A stretch of DNA of 64,000 bases, from positions 147,529 to 211,528 of the forward strand of contig JBGSHM010000015.1 of assembly GCA_041752235.1 (NCBI GenBank), written 5' to 3'. Source of the stretch: SpSt-398 sp041752235. GTDB taxonomy: Bacteria > Bacteroidota > Bacteroidia > Chitinophagales > Chitinophagaceae. Positions 32,516 through 40,648 of the stretch are shown here, piece by piece. Both the position numbers and the translations under genes were made by a program. Under the pieces are notes generated by a model. That model ran no database searches. It saw only the letters and a list, made by a program, of their open reading frames with translations, and was not told the origin of the DNA. The first letter of the stretch is position 1. Each line of letters opens with the position of its first letter.

Positions 32516-33817
32516 CTAGGACACCCAGGCATCCCGTTCATCCGGCGAGAATTTCCAGGGGGCAAAGTTATTTTCTACGTTACCAAACATGGCGTTCCAT
32601 TCCTGTGGAGCATTGCTGTCTTCCATGATCAATGACCGCCGGAGTTCGAGAATGATCTCCAGCGGGGCAATGGATACCGGGCAAGCCTCCACACAGGCAT
32701 TACAGGTAGTACAGGCCCTTAATTCCTCCACTGTAATATGGCTAAACAAATTACGTCCATCGTCGGCAAAGGCCCCGTTCTTGTCGATCACTTTTCCCAC
32801 CTCTTCCAGTCGGTCGCGTGTATCCATCATGATCTTTCGGGGAGATAAAAGTTTACCGGTCTGAGTAGCCGGGCAGGCCGCGCTGCATCGTCCACATTCG
32901 GTACAGCTATATGCATCCAGCAGGTTCTTCCAACTCAGGTCAAATACATCTTTGGCCCCAAACTTTCCCGGAGGGGTGGCATCGGTGGGCGCCAGTTCAG
33001 GTTGCATGGCATAGAGCACTTCATTCTGTACCGCCACCATATTCTTCATATACCCCTGCGGGTACAGCCGGGCAAAATAGGCATTAGGGAAAGCGAGTAA
33101 TATGTGCAGATGTTTTGAATAAGGCAGGTAGTTTAGAAAGGCGAAAATGCCCAGGATATGCATCCACCAGGCCACCCGCTCGATCCCTATCAAGGTGGAA
33201 GGTGCCCAATCAGTCATGGTGGGGGCTAATAAACCCGAGAGCACGAAGTTTCCCGTATCGGCGTAGTGCTCATTGCCCTGAAGTTGAAGAGCACGGTCAG
33301 CACTGTTCATAAGCAAAAACAGACTCATCAGTACAATCTCCGTAATCAGGATATAATTCGCATCACTCCTTGGCCAGCCGTCCAGGTCATGACTGATAAA
33401 ACGTTTTAGTTTGATGATATTTCTGCGTACCAGAAAGACCACACAGGCCAGCAGTACCAACAAGGCAAGGATCTCAAATGCATTGATCAAAAATTGGTAA
33501 ATACCACCCAGAGGACCGGCAAACAGACGGTGCTTTCCCGTCATTCCATCCAACACGATTTCCAATACCTCAATGTTGATGATGATAAAACCGGCATAAA
33601 CCACAAAATGCAGAATGGCAACCAGGGGATTCTTGAACATTTTCTTTTGCCCAAATGCCAGGAGCAGGACATTCTTCCACCGCAAGGCAGGTTGGTCATT
33701 CAATTCCTCTTTTTGACCCAACAGGATATTACGCCTGATCTTTTGGGCATTGCGGGCAAATAACCCGATGGCAAAAAGGGAAACAAGGACAAAAAGAAGT
33801 TGTGGCAACCAATTCAT
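32516..33817 (-). CDS. Membrane-anchored (Fe-S)-binding oxidoreductase subunit
   Basis: A 433-residue protein. The N-terminal third has about five hydrophobic helices (heme b or quinone-binding type), followed by a ferredoxin-like domain with two 4Fe-4S motifs, CTECGRCSAACPATQTGK and CTTCNACVEACPVSIAP. It resembles the HdrC/GlpC/Fe-S oxidoreductase type of subunit that passes electrons between the membrane quinone pool and a CCG protein. Its usual adjacent partner is the CCG protein at 27399-28181. ATG at 33817 is used; a TTG two codons upstream is less likely. Electron donor and acceptor are unknown. Confidence 0.88.
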   Translation of the reverse strand: MNWLPQLLFVLVSLFAIGLFARNAQKIRRNILLGQKEELNDQPALRWKNVLLLAFGQKKMFKNPLVAILHFVVYAGFIIINIEVLEIVLDGMTGKHRLFAGPLGGIYQFLINAFEILALLVLLACVVFLVRRNIIKLKRFISHDLDGWPRSDANYILITEIVLMSLFLLMNSADRALQLQGNEHYADTGNFVLSGLLAPTMTDWAPSTLIGIERVAWWMHILGIFAFLNYLPYSKHLHILLAFPNAYFARLYPQGYMKNMVAVQNEVLYAMQPELAPTDATPPGKFGAKDVFDLSWKNLLDAYSCTECGRCSAACPATQTGKLLSPRKIMMDTRDRLEEVGKVIDKNGAFADDGRNLFSHITVEELRACTTCNACVEACPVSIAPLEIILELRRSLIMEDSNAPQEWNAMFGNVENNFAPWKFSPDERDAWVS

Positions 33818-33849
33818 GTTCAAATCATTTGTAGTGCTAAATTAATCCT

Positions 33850-33857
33850 TATGTTTG
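33850..33857 (+). promoter_or_regulatory. -7 element (TATGTTTG) for the PyrR-like gene
   Basis: An exact TAnnTTTG that overlaps an in-frame TTG at 33855. It supports the ATG at 33879 as the true start. Confidence 0.55.
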
Positions 33858-33878
33858 AGTAGCAAAACAATCATCCCT

Positions 33879-34379
33879 ATGGCCGAGAAAAAGAATTATA
33901 TCCTGGACCGGGAAACAGCCCGGAAAAAACTGGAGCGCATGACCTATGAGATCCTCGAAAACAATACCGGGGAGGAGGAGATCATCTTTGCCGGAATCCG
34001 GGAAAGGGGAAGCGCCATTGCCCGATGGCTACAGGCAAGGTTTGCTAATCTGTCTTCCATCCAGACCCGGGTGATCTCCGTTCAACTGGATAAAGACCTG
34101 CCCACCACGGTGGAACTAAGTGAGGCGATTGATTTCGATGGCAAAGTGGTTATTCTGGTGGATGATGTGGCCAGCAGCGGGAAAACACTGGTCTATGCCC
34201 TGAAACCATTTCTTGAATTTCACCCCAAAAAGATACAGATGCTGGTGCTGGTGGAACGAACACACAAAACATATCCCGTCCACCCGGACTATGTGGGTTT
34301 ATCCCTGGCCACTACCTTACAGGAACACATTTTTGTGGAAGTAGAGGGGGAGGATGTGGTGGGGGCTTATCTCGAATAG
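33879..34379 (+). CDS. PyrR-type phosphoribosyltransferase family protein
   Basis: A 166-residue type I phosphoribosyltransferase. The PRPP-binding motif VVILVDDVASSGKTL (about residues 94-108) is clear, with FAGIRERGSAIARWLQARF resembling PyrR/hypoxanthine PRTases in the N-terminal half and LVLVERTHKTYPVHPDYVGL in the C-terminal half, which is the pattern of PyrR. Bacillus PyrR is a uracil-sensing attenuator with weak UPRT activity; whether this one regulates pyrimidine genes is unknown, and no pyr genes are adjacent. ATG at 33879 is chosen from the -7 element position. Confidence 0.85.
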   Translation: MAEKKNYILDRETARKKLERMTYEILENNTGEEEIIFAGIRERGSAIARWLQARFANLSSIQTRVISVQLDKDLPTTVELSEAIDFDGKVVILVDDVASSGKTLVYALKPFLEFHPKKIQMLVLVERTHKTYPVHPDYVGLSLATTLQEHIFVEVEGEDVVGAYLE

Positions 34380-34413
34380 TATTACTTGTATTTCTTCGTG
34401 TTCTTTGTGTCCC

Positions 34414-34472
34414 CTTTGTGTCCTTTGTGTCCTCTACGCCAGTCTTGCGTAGAGGACACAAAGGACACAAAG
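34414..34472. terminator. Long perfect palindrome at a convergent junction (CTTTGTGTCC repeats)
   Basis: Perfect 26-bp arms at 34414-34439 and 34447-34472, with a 7-nt loop, built from tandem CTTTGTGTCC-like units; further imperfect complementarity extends both sides. It fills the convergent gap between the PyrR-like gene and the DUF2279 gene and can act in both directions. Confidence 0.7.
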
Positions 34473-34501
34473 AGAAGCACGAAGGACACTAAGAATAAGA
34501 C

Positions 34502-35431
34502 TCAGAAATAAAGTAAATAAAATCTACCTTTCCCTTTACTATCCACCATAAAAGCCGGCGCAGGAAACTTAAACGAATTCAACCCCTGTAACAGGGTACG
34601 CAACAACTTACTATTCGTTTTTATTTTGGTCAGATCAATATCCGGAGCGAAGTAAAACTGCCTTATTCTGGGGATATCACGCCGGTCAAAAACAATATTC
34701 CCATTTTCATCTTTCCCTGTATTATCAAATCCTCCAAACATTCCATCCGCTCCATAACCAACTGCCAGATTCAGCCACCCGGGTATTTTACTTTGCGGGA
34801 AAAATGATTTCAGGTTTGCGCTAAGCCAATAGGTCTGTCCATTGTAATCTTTTAGCATTCGTTCATACCAGCTATTCCCAAAAAGTTCACCTGAACGGTC
34901 ATTCAGATCATTGGCTCCATATTTCATTCGGTGAAAAGAGAATTTGAATTGAATACGTTGTTCCTCCCAAGCCAATTGCTGCCCGATAAATAATCCGGAT
35001 CCGGTCAGGTTGGCTCCTATATCGGCCCAACTCCAACCCCATTCAGCCGAATGTGCATCCAGGATCTCGATCACGGTCAGGTAAGCCGTACCACTCAGTC
35101 CGCCGATCAGCGTGGCCTTTTTATTGGACAGGCCAGCCCATTTCCACATGGCCGTTGAAGCACGCCCGGTATTATAGGCCGTCCACGCATGACCGATTTT
35201 ATCCATCTGGTTCCACTCACGCGTATCATTAAATGTGTGAAAAGGGGATTTTGGGTATTTTTTGTACCAGGTATTATTCAGTAAAACCAGGGACCCCCCA
35301 TAACCGGCCAGGTTCACCCCGCCAATCAGGAGTTGCCGTTTCCTAAAATCGGGTAAACTATCCCTGGTTTGGGCTTGGCCATTGGGCAGGGCGGTGCAGA
35401 AGAATAGTAGGAAAAGGAAAACGGACTTCAT
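34502..35431 (-). CDS. DUF2279 domain-containing exported protein
   Basis: A 309-residue protein with a signal peptide (about 1-20, ending NGQAQ) and the DUF2279 pattern: LLIGGVNLAGYGGSLVLLNNTWY, EWNQMDKIGHAWTAYNTGR, EILDAHSAEWGWSWADIGAN and DLNDRSGELFGNSWYERMLKDYNGQTYWLSANL. It is likely an outer-membrane or periplasmic protein, but its role is unknown. It is transcribed leftward, has a -7 element at 35436-35443 and is divergent from the phosphosugar mutase. Confidence 0.85.
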   Translation of the reverse strand: MKSVFLFLLFFCTALPNGQAQTRDSLPDFRKRQLLIGGVNLAGYGGSLVLLNNTWYKKYPKSPFHTFNDTREWNQMDKIGHAWTAYNTGRASTAMWKWAGLSNKKATLIGGLSGTAYLTVIEILDAHSAEWGWSWADIGANLTGSGLFIGQQLAWEEQRIQFKFSFHRMKYGANDLNDRSGELFGNSWYERMLKDYNGQTYWLSANLKSFFPQSKIPGWLNLAVGYGADGMFGGFDNTGKDENGNIVFDRRDIPRIRQFYFAPDIDLTKIKTNSKLLRTLLQGLNSFKFPAPAFMVDSKGKGRFYLLYF

Positions 35432-35435
35432 GATA

Positions 35436-35443
35436 CAAAAATA
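35436..35443 (-). promoter_or_regulatory. -7 element (TATTTTTG on the minus strand) for the DUF2279 gene
   Basis: An exact TAnnTTTG on the minus strand, 4 bp upstream of the ATG at 35431. Confidence 0.5.
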
Positions 35444-35483
35444 CGTGAAGGTCTTGTTGGTAGATTGATTTTTTCATAATTCG

Positions 35484-35529
35484 GTTTTTCGCAGCGAACG
35501 CCCGGAAGCGCTGCGTTCGCCACGAGAAA
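35484..35529. repeat. Palindrome of the TTTCTCGCAGCG family, diverged copy
   Basis: Core arms GCGAACGC (35494-35501) and GCGTTCGC (35513-35520), with flanks that echo the copies at 46052-46097 and 48823-48869 (TTTTTCGCAG... and ...CACGAGAAA). It lies in the divergent gap between DUF2279 and the mutase. Confidence 0.6.
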
Positions 35530-35591
35530 TAAAATAAAAAATAATCAATTATTTTCTAACTTTCCTCCCAATAATTCAATTAATACTACTT

Positions 35592-37316
35592 ATGGAAATG
35601 GCAATACAGGAAAAGGTATCCATTTGGCTTGGCGAGGGATTTGATCAGGCCACCCGGGAAGAGATTCAACGTTTACAAGCAACCAATCCGCAGGAACTGG
35701 CCGATGCATTTTACAAGAGCCTGGAATTTGGAACCGGTGGTTTACGTGGATTGATGGGCGTGGGTACCAACCGGATGAATAAATACACCGTGGGAATGGC
35801 CACGCAGGGCTATGCCAATTACCTGAAACAGTCATTTCCCAATGAGCAAGTGAAAGTGGCTATTGCGCACGATAGCCGGAATAATAGTCGCTTTTTTGCT
35901 GAAACCGTGGCGAATGTATTTGGCGCCAATGGCATAAAGGTGTTTTTATTTGAAAGCCTGCGTCCTACGCCGGAATTGAGTTTTTCGATACGGCACCTGG
36001 GTTGCCAGGGCGGTGTGGTTTGTACAGCCTCACATAACCCGAAAGAATACAATGGCTACAAAGCCTATTGGAATGATGGCGGGCAATTAGTTCCGCCCCA
36101 TGATAAGAATGTGATCCGCGAAGTAGAGAAGATCGGCTCCGTATCGGAAGTGAAATGGAGTGGGGGTGAATCCAATATTTCTCTGGTGGGCAAAGAGATT
36201 GATGAGGCCTATATCGCTATGGTGAAAAGCCTGAGCGTATATCCGGATGTGATTGCAAAGCAGCATGACCTCAAGATTGTTTATACGCCGATCCATGGAA
36301 CGGGAATCAAACTGGTACCCACCGTACTCAAAGAGTTTGGTTTTACCAATGTGCATATTGTAGAAGGACAGATGGAGCCTGATGGAAATTTCCCCACAGT
36401 GGTCTATCCCAATCCGGAAGAAAGTGAAGCCATGAGCATGGGGTTAAAAATGGCCCAGTCACTGGATGCGGATATCCTTCTGGGCACCGATCCGGATGCA
36501 GACCGGGTAGGAATCGGCATCAAAGACAACAAAGGCAATTGGGTGTTGATGAATGGGAACCAGACTGCTGTTCTGGCCTTTAACTACATGATCGAAGCCA
36601 GAAAGGCAAAAGGCATTGCCCAGGCCAATGATATGGTGATCAAAACCATTGTAACCACGGAGATGATCAATCGCATTGCCGAAAAAAACCAGATTGCCTG
36701 TTATGATGTGCTTACTGGTTTTAAATGGATCGCTGAGTTGATCAAAGAAAAAGAAGGCAAAGAGAATTATGTGATCGGTGGTGAAGAAAGTTTTGGCTTA
36801 ATGATTGGTGACCGGCTGCGGGATAAGGATGCCGTAAGTGCGGTAGCCCTGCTTTGTGAGATGGCTGCCTATGAAAAAAGCAAAGGGCGTAGCCTGTTTC
36901 AGAAATTGCTGGACCTCTATGTGGAATATGGATTCTTTAAAGAACACCTGATCTCCATTACCAAAAAAGGCATGGATGGTCAACAGCAGATTGCCAATAT
37001 GATGGAAAGGTTCCGCAACAATCCTCCTGCCTTACTGGGCGGAAGCCCTGTGGTTCTTTTACTCGATTATGAACTCCGCAAGGGCAAGAACCTCCAAACA
37101 GGGGAATCCTGGGAGATCACCTTACCAAAGTCCAACGTGTTGCAGTTTATGCTGGAAGATGGCAGCAAGATATCGGCCCGTCCTTCCGGCACCGAGCCCA
37201 AGATCAAGTTTTACTTTAGTGTAAACGGAAGTCTGGCTTCGGCAGGAGGGTATGAGGCTGTGAATACAGCGTTGGGGGATAAAATATCGAAGATTATTGA
37301 TGACTTAGCATTGTAA
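35592..37316 (+). CDS. Phospho-sugar mutase (phosphoglucomutase/phosphomannomutase family)
   Basis: A 574-residue alpha-D-phosphohexomutase that interconverts sugar 1- and 6-phosphates. It has the catalytic phosphoserine loop CTASHNPKEYNGYKAYW (about 142-158), the metal loop GTDPDADRVGIG (about 297-308), the sugar-binding GGEESFG (about 395-401) and the phosphate-binding RPSGTEPKIKFYF near the C-terminus (about 536-548). Length and the extended N-terminus fit the PGM2-like bacterial phosphoglucomutase. It may be phosphoglucomutase or phosphopentomutase; sequence alone does not decide. A 160 bp divergent gap precedes it. Confidence 0.93.
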   Translation: MEMAIQEKVSIWLGEGFDQATREEIQRLQATNPQELADAFYKSLEFGTGGLRGLMGVGTNRMNKYTVGMATQGYANYLKQSFPNEQVKVAIAHDSRNNSRFFAETVANVFGANGIKVFLFESLRPTPELSFSIRHLGCQGGVVCTASHNPKEYNGYKAYWNDGGQLVPPHDKNVIREVEKIGSVSEVKWSGGESNISLVGKEIDEAYIAMVKSLSVYPDVIAKQHDLKIVYTPIHGTGIKLVPTVLKEFGFTNVHIVEGQMEPDGNFPTVVYPNPEESEAMSMGLKMAQSLDADILLGTDPDADRVGIGIKDNKGNWVLMNGNQTAVLAFNYMIEARKAKGIAQANDMVIKTIVTTEMINRIAEKNQIACYDVLTGFKWIAELIKEKEGKENYVIGGEESFGLMIGDRLRDKDAVSAVALLCEMAAYEKSKGRSLFQKLLDLYVEYGFFKEHLISITKKGMDGQQQIANMMERFRNNPPALLGGSPVVLLLDYELRKGKNLQTGESWEITLPKSNVLQFMLEDGSKISARPSGTEPKIKFYFSVNGSLASAGGYEAVNTALGDKISKIIDDLAL

Positions 37317-37321
37317 GTGGA

Positions 37322-37404
37322 TTTTACCGCCAGGGCGCTATGACACAAAGGCTCGCCATGAATTTCCTCGCGTTCCCTTGCGCCTTCACACCCTGGCGGT
37401 AAAA
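37322..37404. repeat. Palindrome of the TTTTACCGCCA family, convergent junction
   Basis: Perfect 14-bp arms TTTTACCGCCAGGG (37322-37335) and CCCTGGCGGTAAAA (37391-37404) separated by 55 bp that hold further weaker complementarity. It fills the gap between the mutase and the Gfo/Idh gene. A relative lies at 47156-47222. Confidence 0.7.
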
Positions 37405-37409
37405 AATCC

Positions 37410-38603
37410 CTACTCCAACACTTTTTCAGAGATCTTCCCGGTAGCCTTATTCTTCAAGATCACTTTCTTCGCTCCATAATGCGTCATCTCTTCTTTTACG
37501 AGGTAATGCTCCGCATCGTATTCAGTAAGATGGCTATCCTTGGATACCCCTACACGGCCTCTCCAGATATCCAGCAGCACAGGTTCCCATTTTTTTGATT
37601 TGGCAGAACGATAGGCGGCATCCAATACGCAATTCACAACATAACCATCATAAAAAGTTTCCTTTGGCGCGCGTCCTTCTTCCATGGCATTGAACATGTC
37701 CATGAACATATGGTTGTACCCCAATTCATTCAGTTCATCGCCCACAGGAAATAGCCAGCCGGTATTGCTCTCTGCCTTTTCGGCAACATAGTCGGCTCCT
37801 TTACCAGTGGTGAACATATCAAAACCGGTGCGTAGAAAACTATTGATCCAGATGGTGCCTTCGCTACCCATTACTTCATCACGAAGATCGAGTCCTCCCC
37901 GGAAAGTCCAGCTTACTTCAAACTGGCCTATGGCTCCGTTCTCATATTTCACCAAAGCAATGGCATGGTCTTCCGCATCAATGGGTTTTACTTGAGTATC
38001 GGCCCAACACATGACCTCAACAGGCTTGATGTCTTTTCCGATATAACTACGGGTAATTTCCACGCAGTGGCAACCCAGGTCAAGAATACAACCCCCTCCG
38101 GCTTGCTCGATATCCCAGAACCAGTCACTGTGCGGGCCAGGATGCGTTTCGCGCGATTTGGCCCAAAGTATACGTCCCAGTGCCCCTGCTTTTACGCTTT
38201 CAATGGCTTTTAAGAATTTGGGCGTATAAACCAGGTCTTCGAGGTATCCATTGAATATGCCTGCTTTTTCAACAGCTTCCAGCATCCGTTTGGCCTCCTC
38301 CGCATTTCTTCCAAGTGGCTTGGTGGTGATTACTGCTTTTTTGTGTTTGCAACAAAGCATCACCGCCGCCTCATGTAAATTGTTGGGTAGGGAAATGCAG
38401 ACAACCTCCACATCGGGGTGAGCAATGGAGGCTTCCATGTCTGTGGTCCAATGACCCACTTTGTAATCTTCCGCAAACTTTTTTGCACTTTCCTCGCGAC
38501 GGGAATAGATACTAACGATCTTATCCCTGTTTCTGTATCCTTGTAATGAATCCGCATAGAACCGGCCAATAAATCCGGAACCAAGCATGGAGATCTTCTT
38601 CAT
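37410..38603 (-). CDS. Gfo/Idh/MocA family oxidoreductase
   Basis: A 397-residue NAD(P)-dependent sugar or inositol dehydrogenase-like enzyme. The N-terminal Rossmann motif is LGSGFIGRFYADSL, EVVCISLPNNLHEAAVMLCC continues the fold, the EKP-like motif is TTKPLGRNAEEAKRM, and the C-terminal alpha/beta domain has GGGCILDLGCHCVEITRSYIG and EDHAIALVKYENGAIGQFEVSW. The canonical EKP Lys is present as Lys in TKP. Substrate unknown. It lies 30 bp downstream of the MFS symporter gene, so the two may use the same sugar or nucleoside. Confidence 0.88.
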   Translation of the reverse strand: MKKISMLGSGFIGRFYADSLQGYRNRDKIVSIYSRREESAKKFAEDYKVGHWTTDMEASIAHPDVEVVCISLPNNLHEAAVMLCCKHKKAVITTKPLGRNAEEAKRMLEAVEKAGIFNGYLEDLVYTPKFLKAIESVKAGALGRILWAKSRETHPGPHSDWFWDIEQAGGGCILDLGCHCVEITRSYIGKDIKPVEVMCWADTQVKPIDAEDHAIALVKYENGAIGQFEVSWTFRGGLDLRDEVMGSEGTIWINSFLRTGFDMFTTGKGADYVAEKAESNTGWLFPVGDELNELGYNHMFMDMFNAMEEGRAPKETFYDGYVVNCVLDAAYRSAKSKKWEPVLLDIWRGRVGVSKDSHLTEYDAEHYLVKEEMTHYGAKKVILKNKATGKISEKVLE

Positions 38604-38633
38604 GATTTGTCTATTTGAGCATTTGAAAAATTA

Positions 38634-39833
38634 CTAGGCCTCCGCGACTTCCTTTTTCTCCCGGAAGAAGGCGATGAAATAAACTAAAACGGCGGCGGCG
38701 ATCACGGCCGGTACAAACCAAATATTAGTCCAGTTGTGTTGTTTTTCGGCTACCTGATATTTATCTACCACAATACCGGAGAACCAGGTACCGATCACCA
38801 TGCCTAAACCATAGGTGGCAAAGGTGAACAGCCCCTGAGCGGCATTCTTGATTTTTTCACCAGCTTTTTTCTCAGTGTACATATAGCCGGTTACAAAGAA
38901 GAAGTCATAACAGATACCATGTAAAATGATACCCGCGTAGAGCATCCATGAATTGGCGCCGGTGTCACCATAGGCAAATAGGATATAACGGCCTACCCAG
39001 GCCAGCATACCGAAAATGAGCATTTTTTTCACACCAATGCTATTGAACAAAAAAGGAATGGCCAGAATGAATACTGCTTCTGAAACCTGGCCCATCGTCA
39101 TTTTCCCGGCGGCTTTATCTACACCCAGTTCATTTAAGAAGGGATTGGCAAAACCGTAGTAGAAAGAAAGTGGGATGCATATCAGGATGGCGGCTATAAA
39201 GAAGACGAGATAGGGGCGGCTTTTAAACAAGACAAAAGCTTCTGTACCGAGGGCCTTGGCGGCTGATCCATCGGTATTTCCACCCTTGGGTGGTGTATTC
39301 GGAAGCACAAAACTCAAGAGCCCCAGCAAGGCGGATGCAGCGGCAGCCACATGAAAGGTCGTAGCCGATTTTTCGATCCCCATTTGGGAGATCATCAAGC
39401 CGGCAATGATCCAACCAATGGTACCAAATACCCGGATCCAGGGAAACTGTTTTCCCGGATCACTCATTTGGTGGAAGGCAATGCTGTTTGACAAAGCGAT
39501 AGTCGGCATATAAGCCAGTGAATACAAAAGAATGATCCATTTAAAAGTAGAGCCATCGGAGATCTGGGTGGTAAAGAATAAAAGAGCGGCTCCTACCAGA
39601 TGAAGTACACCCATGATTTTCTGCGCGGCAAAAAATCGATCGGCGATCATACCCACAAAGAAGGGGGAAACCATGGTGGCCAGGGCGAGCATGGAGTAGG
39701 CCTGTCCAATGAGTTTTCCATCACTACCCAGTTGATCTCCCATATAAGTTCCCATCGTTACGTACCAGGAACTCCAGATGAAATACTGGATCAGCATCAT
39801 AGCAGCAAGCAAAACGAAAGTAATTGGGCGCAT
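38634..39833 (-). CDS. MFS transporter, nucleoside:H+ symporter-like
   Basis: A 399-residue protein with about 12 hydrophobic helices. The first segment MRPITFVLLAAMMLIQYFIWSSWYVTMGTYM and the loop FVGMIADRFFAAQKIMG, together with FPWIRVFGTIGWIIAGL, are characteristic of the nucleoside:H+ symporter (NupG/XapB) branch of the MFS. Such proteins bring nucleosides, or in Bacteroidota perhaps sugars, across the inner membrane. It is followed by the Gfo/Idh enzyme at 30 bp, which suggests a shared catabolic role. Confidence 0.85.
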   Translation of the reverse strand: MRPITFVLLAAMMLIQYFIWSSWYVTMGTYMGDQLGSDGKLIGQAYSMLALATMVSPFFVGMIADRFFAAQKIMGVLHLVGAALLFFTTQISDGSTFKWIILLYSLAYMPTIALSNSIAFHQMSDPGKQFPWIRVFGTIGWIIAGLMISQMGIEKSATTFHVAAAASALLGLLSFVLPNTPPKGGNTDGSAAKALGTEAFVLFKSRPYLVFFIAAILICIPLSFYYGFANPFLNELGVDKAAGKMTMGQVSEAVFILAIPFLFNSIGVKKMLIFGMLAWVGRYILFAYGDTGANSWMLYAGIILHGICYDFFFVTGYMYTEKKAGEKIKNAAQGLFTFATYGLGMVIGTWFSGIVVDKYQVAEKQHNWTNIWFVPAVIAAAVLVYFIAFFREKKEVAEA

Positions 39834-39929
39834 AGAGTTGGTTTTGGTCGTGAAAATTACAGGGTTGACCCTTTACTACCAAAATAATCATGCACATATA
39901 TTTTCAAACCATTTATCTTGCGGGGGAGA

Positions 39930-40583
39930 ATGAGACCCACCGAAGATACTTACCGCCACAAAGGACTGCGCCGTAAACTCGTCGATGGCATCCGCGAAAA
40001 AGGGATCACCGACGAACGCGTGCTAAATGCCATTGATTCCATCCCCCGTCATTTTTTCCTCGATTCGGCTTTTGATGAGTTGGCCTATGAAGACAGGGCT
40101 TTCCCTATCGGGGAGGACCAGACCATATCCCAGCCCTATACCGTGGCCTATCAATCACAGCTTTTGGAAGTAAAGCCCTTTGATAAAGTGCTGGAAGTGG
40201 GCACCGGAAGCGCTTACCAGGCTTGTGTACTGGCAAAAATGGGGGCGCAGGTATTTACTATTGAAAGACAACGAAAACTCTTTGACAATAACCGGGCTTT
40301 TCAACACCTGAAATCCTATCCCTCGATTAAATTCTTTTATGGAGATGGTTATGAAGGCTTGCCCACCTATGGACCTTTTGACAGGATCCTCATTACTGCC
40401 GCCGCTCCGGTGATTCCGCCCAAACTCATTGAACAATTAAAACCGGGAGGCATGATGGTACTACCGCTTGGCGCGGGTGAAGTGCAACAAATGATGCGGT
40501 TGACCAAAGAAGAGAACGGAGCCCTGAAAGAAGAGGTCTTTGACCGTTTTTCCTTTGTCAAAATGGTGGAAGGAAAACGATAG
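39930..40583 (+). CDS. pcm: Protein-L-isoaspartate O-methyltransferase
   Basis: PCMT repairs isoaspartyl residues by SAM-dependent methylation in the cytoplasm. The 217-residue product has IPRHFFLDSAFDELAYEDRAFPIGEDQTISQPYTVA, the strongly conserved PCMT N-terminal block, then VLEVGTGSAYQACVLAKMG (SAM motif I) and GPFDRILITAAAPVIPPKLIEQLKPGGMMVLPLG. ATG at 39930 follows the imperfect element TATCTTGC at 39914-39921; a TTG at 39918 is unlikely to be used. It is divergent from the MFS gene. Confidence 0.93.
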   Translation: MRPTEDTYRHKGLRRKLVDGIREKGITDERVLNAIDSIPRHFFLDSAFDELAYEDRAFPIGEDQTISQPYTVAYQSQLLEVKPFDKVLEVGTGSAYQACVLAKMGAQVFTIERQRKLFDNNRAFQHLKSYPSIKFFYGDGYEGLPTYGPFDRILITAAAPVIPPKLIEQLKPGGMMVLPLGAGEVQQMMRLTKEENGALKEEVFDRFSFVKMVEGKR

Positions 40584-40648
40584 TTCGTTAATCTTTTTAT
40601 TTTATTATCTTTCTCCCACTTTTTATAACCTGACTTCGTCTAACGATC

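Noticed and set aside
34395..34490. CTTTGTGTCC tandem repeats as a CRISPR or VNTR coding region
   Set aside because: Only a few 10-bp units, arranged as a perfect inverted repeat in a convergent gap; a terminator-like palindrome fits better.
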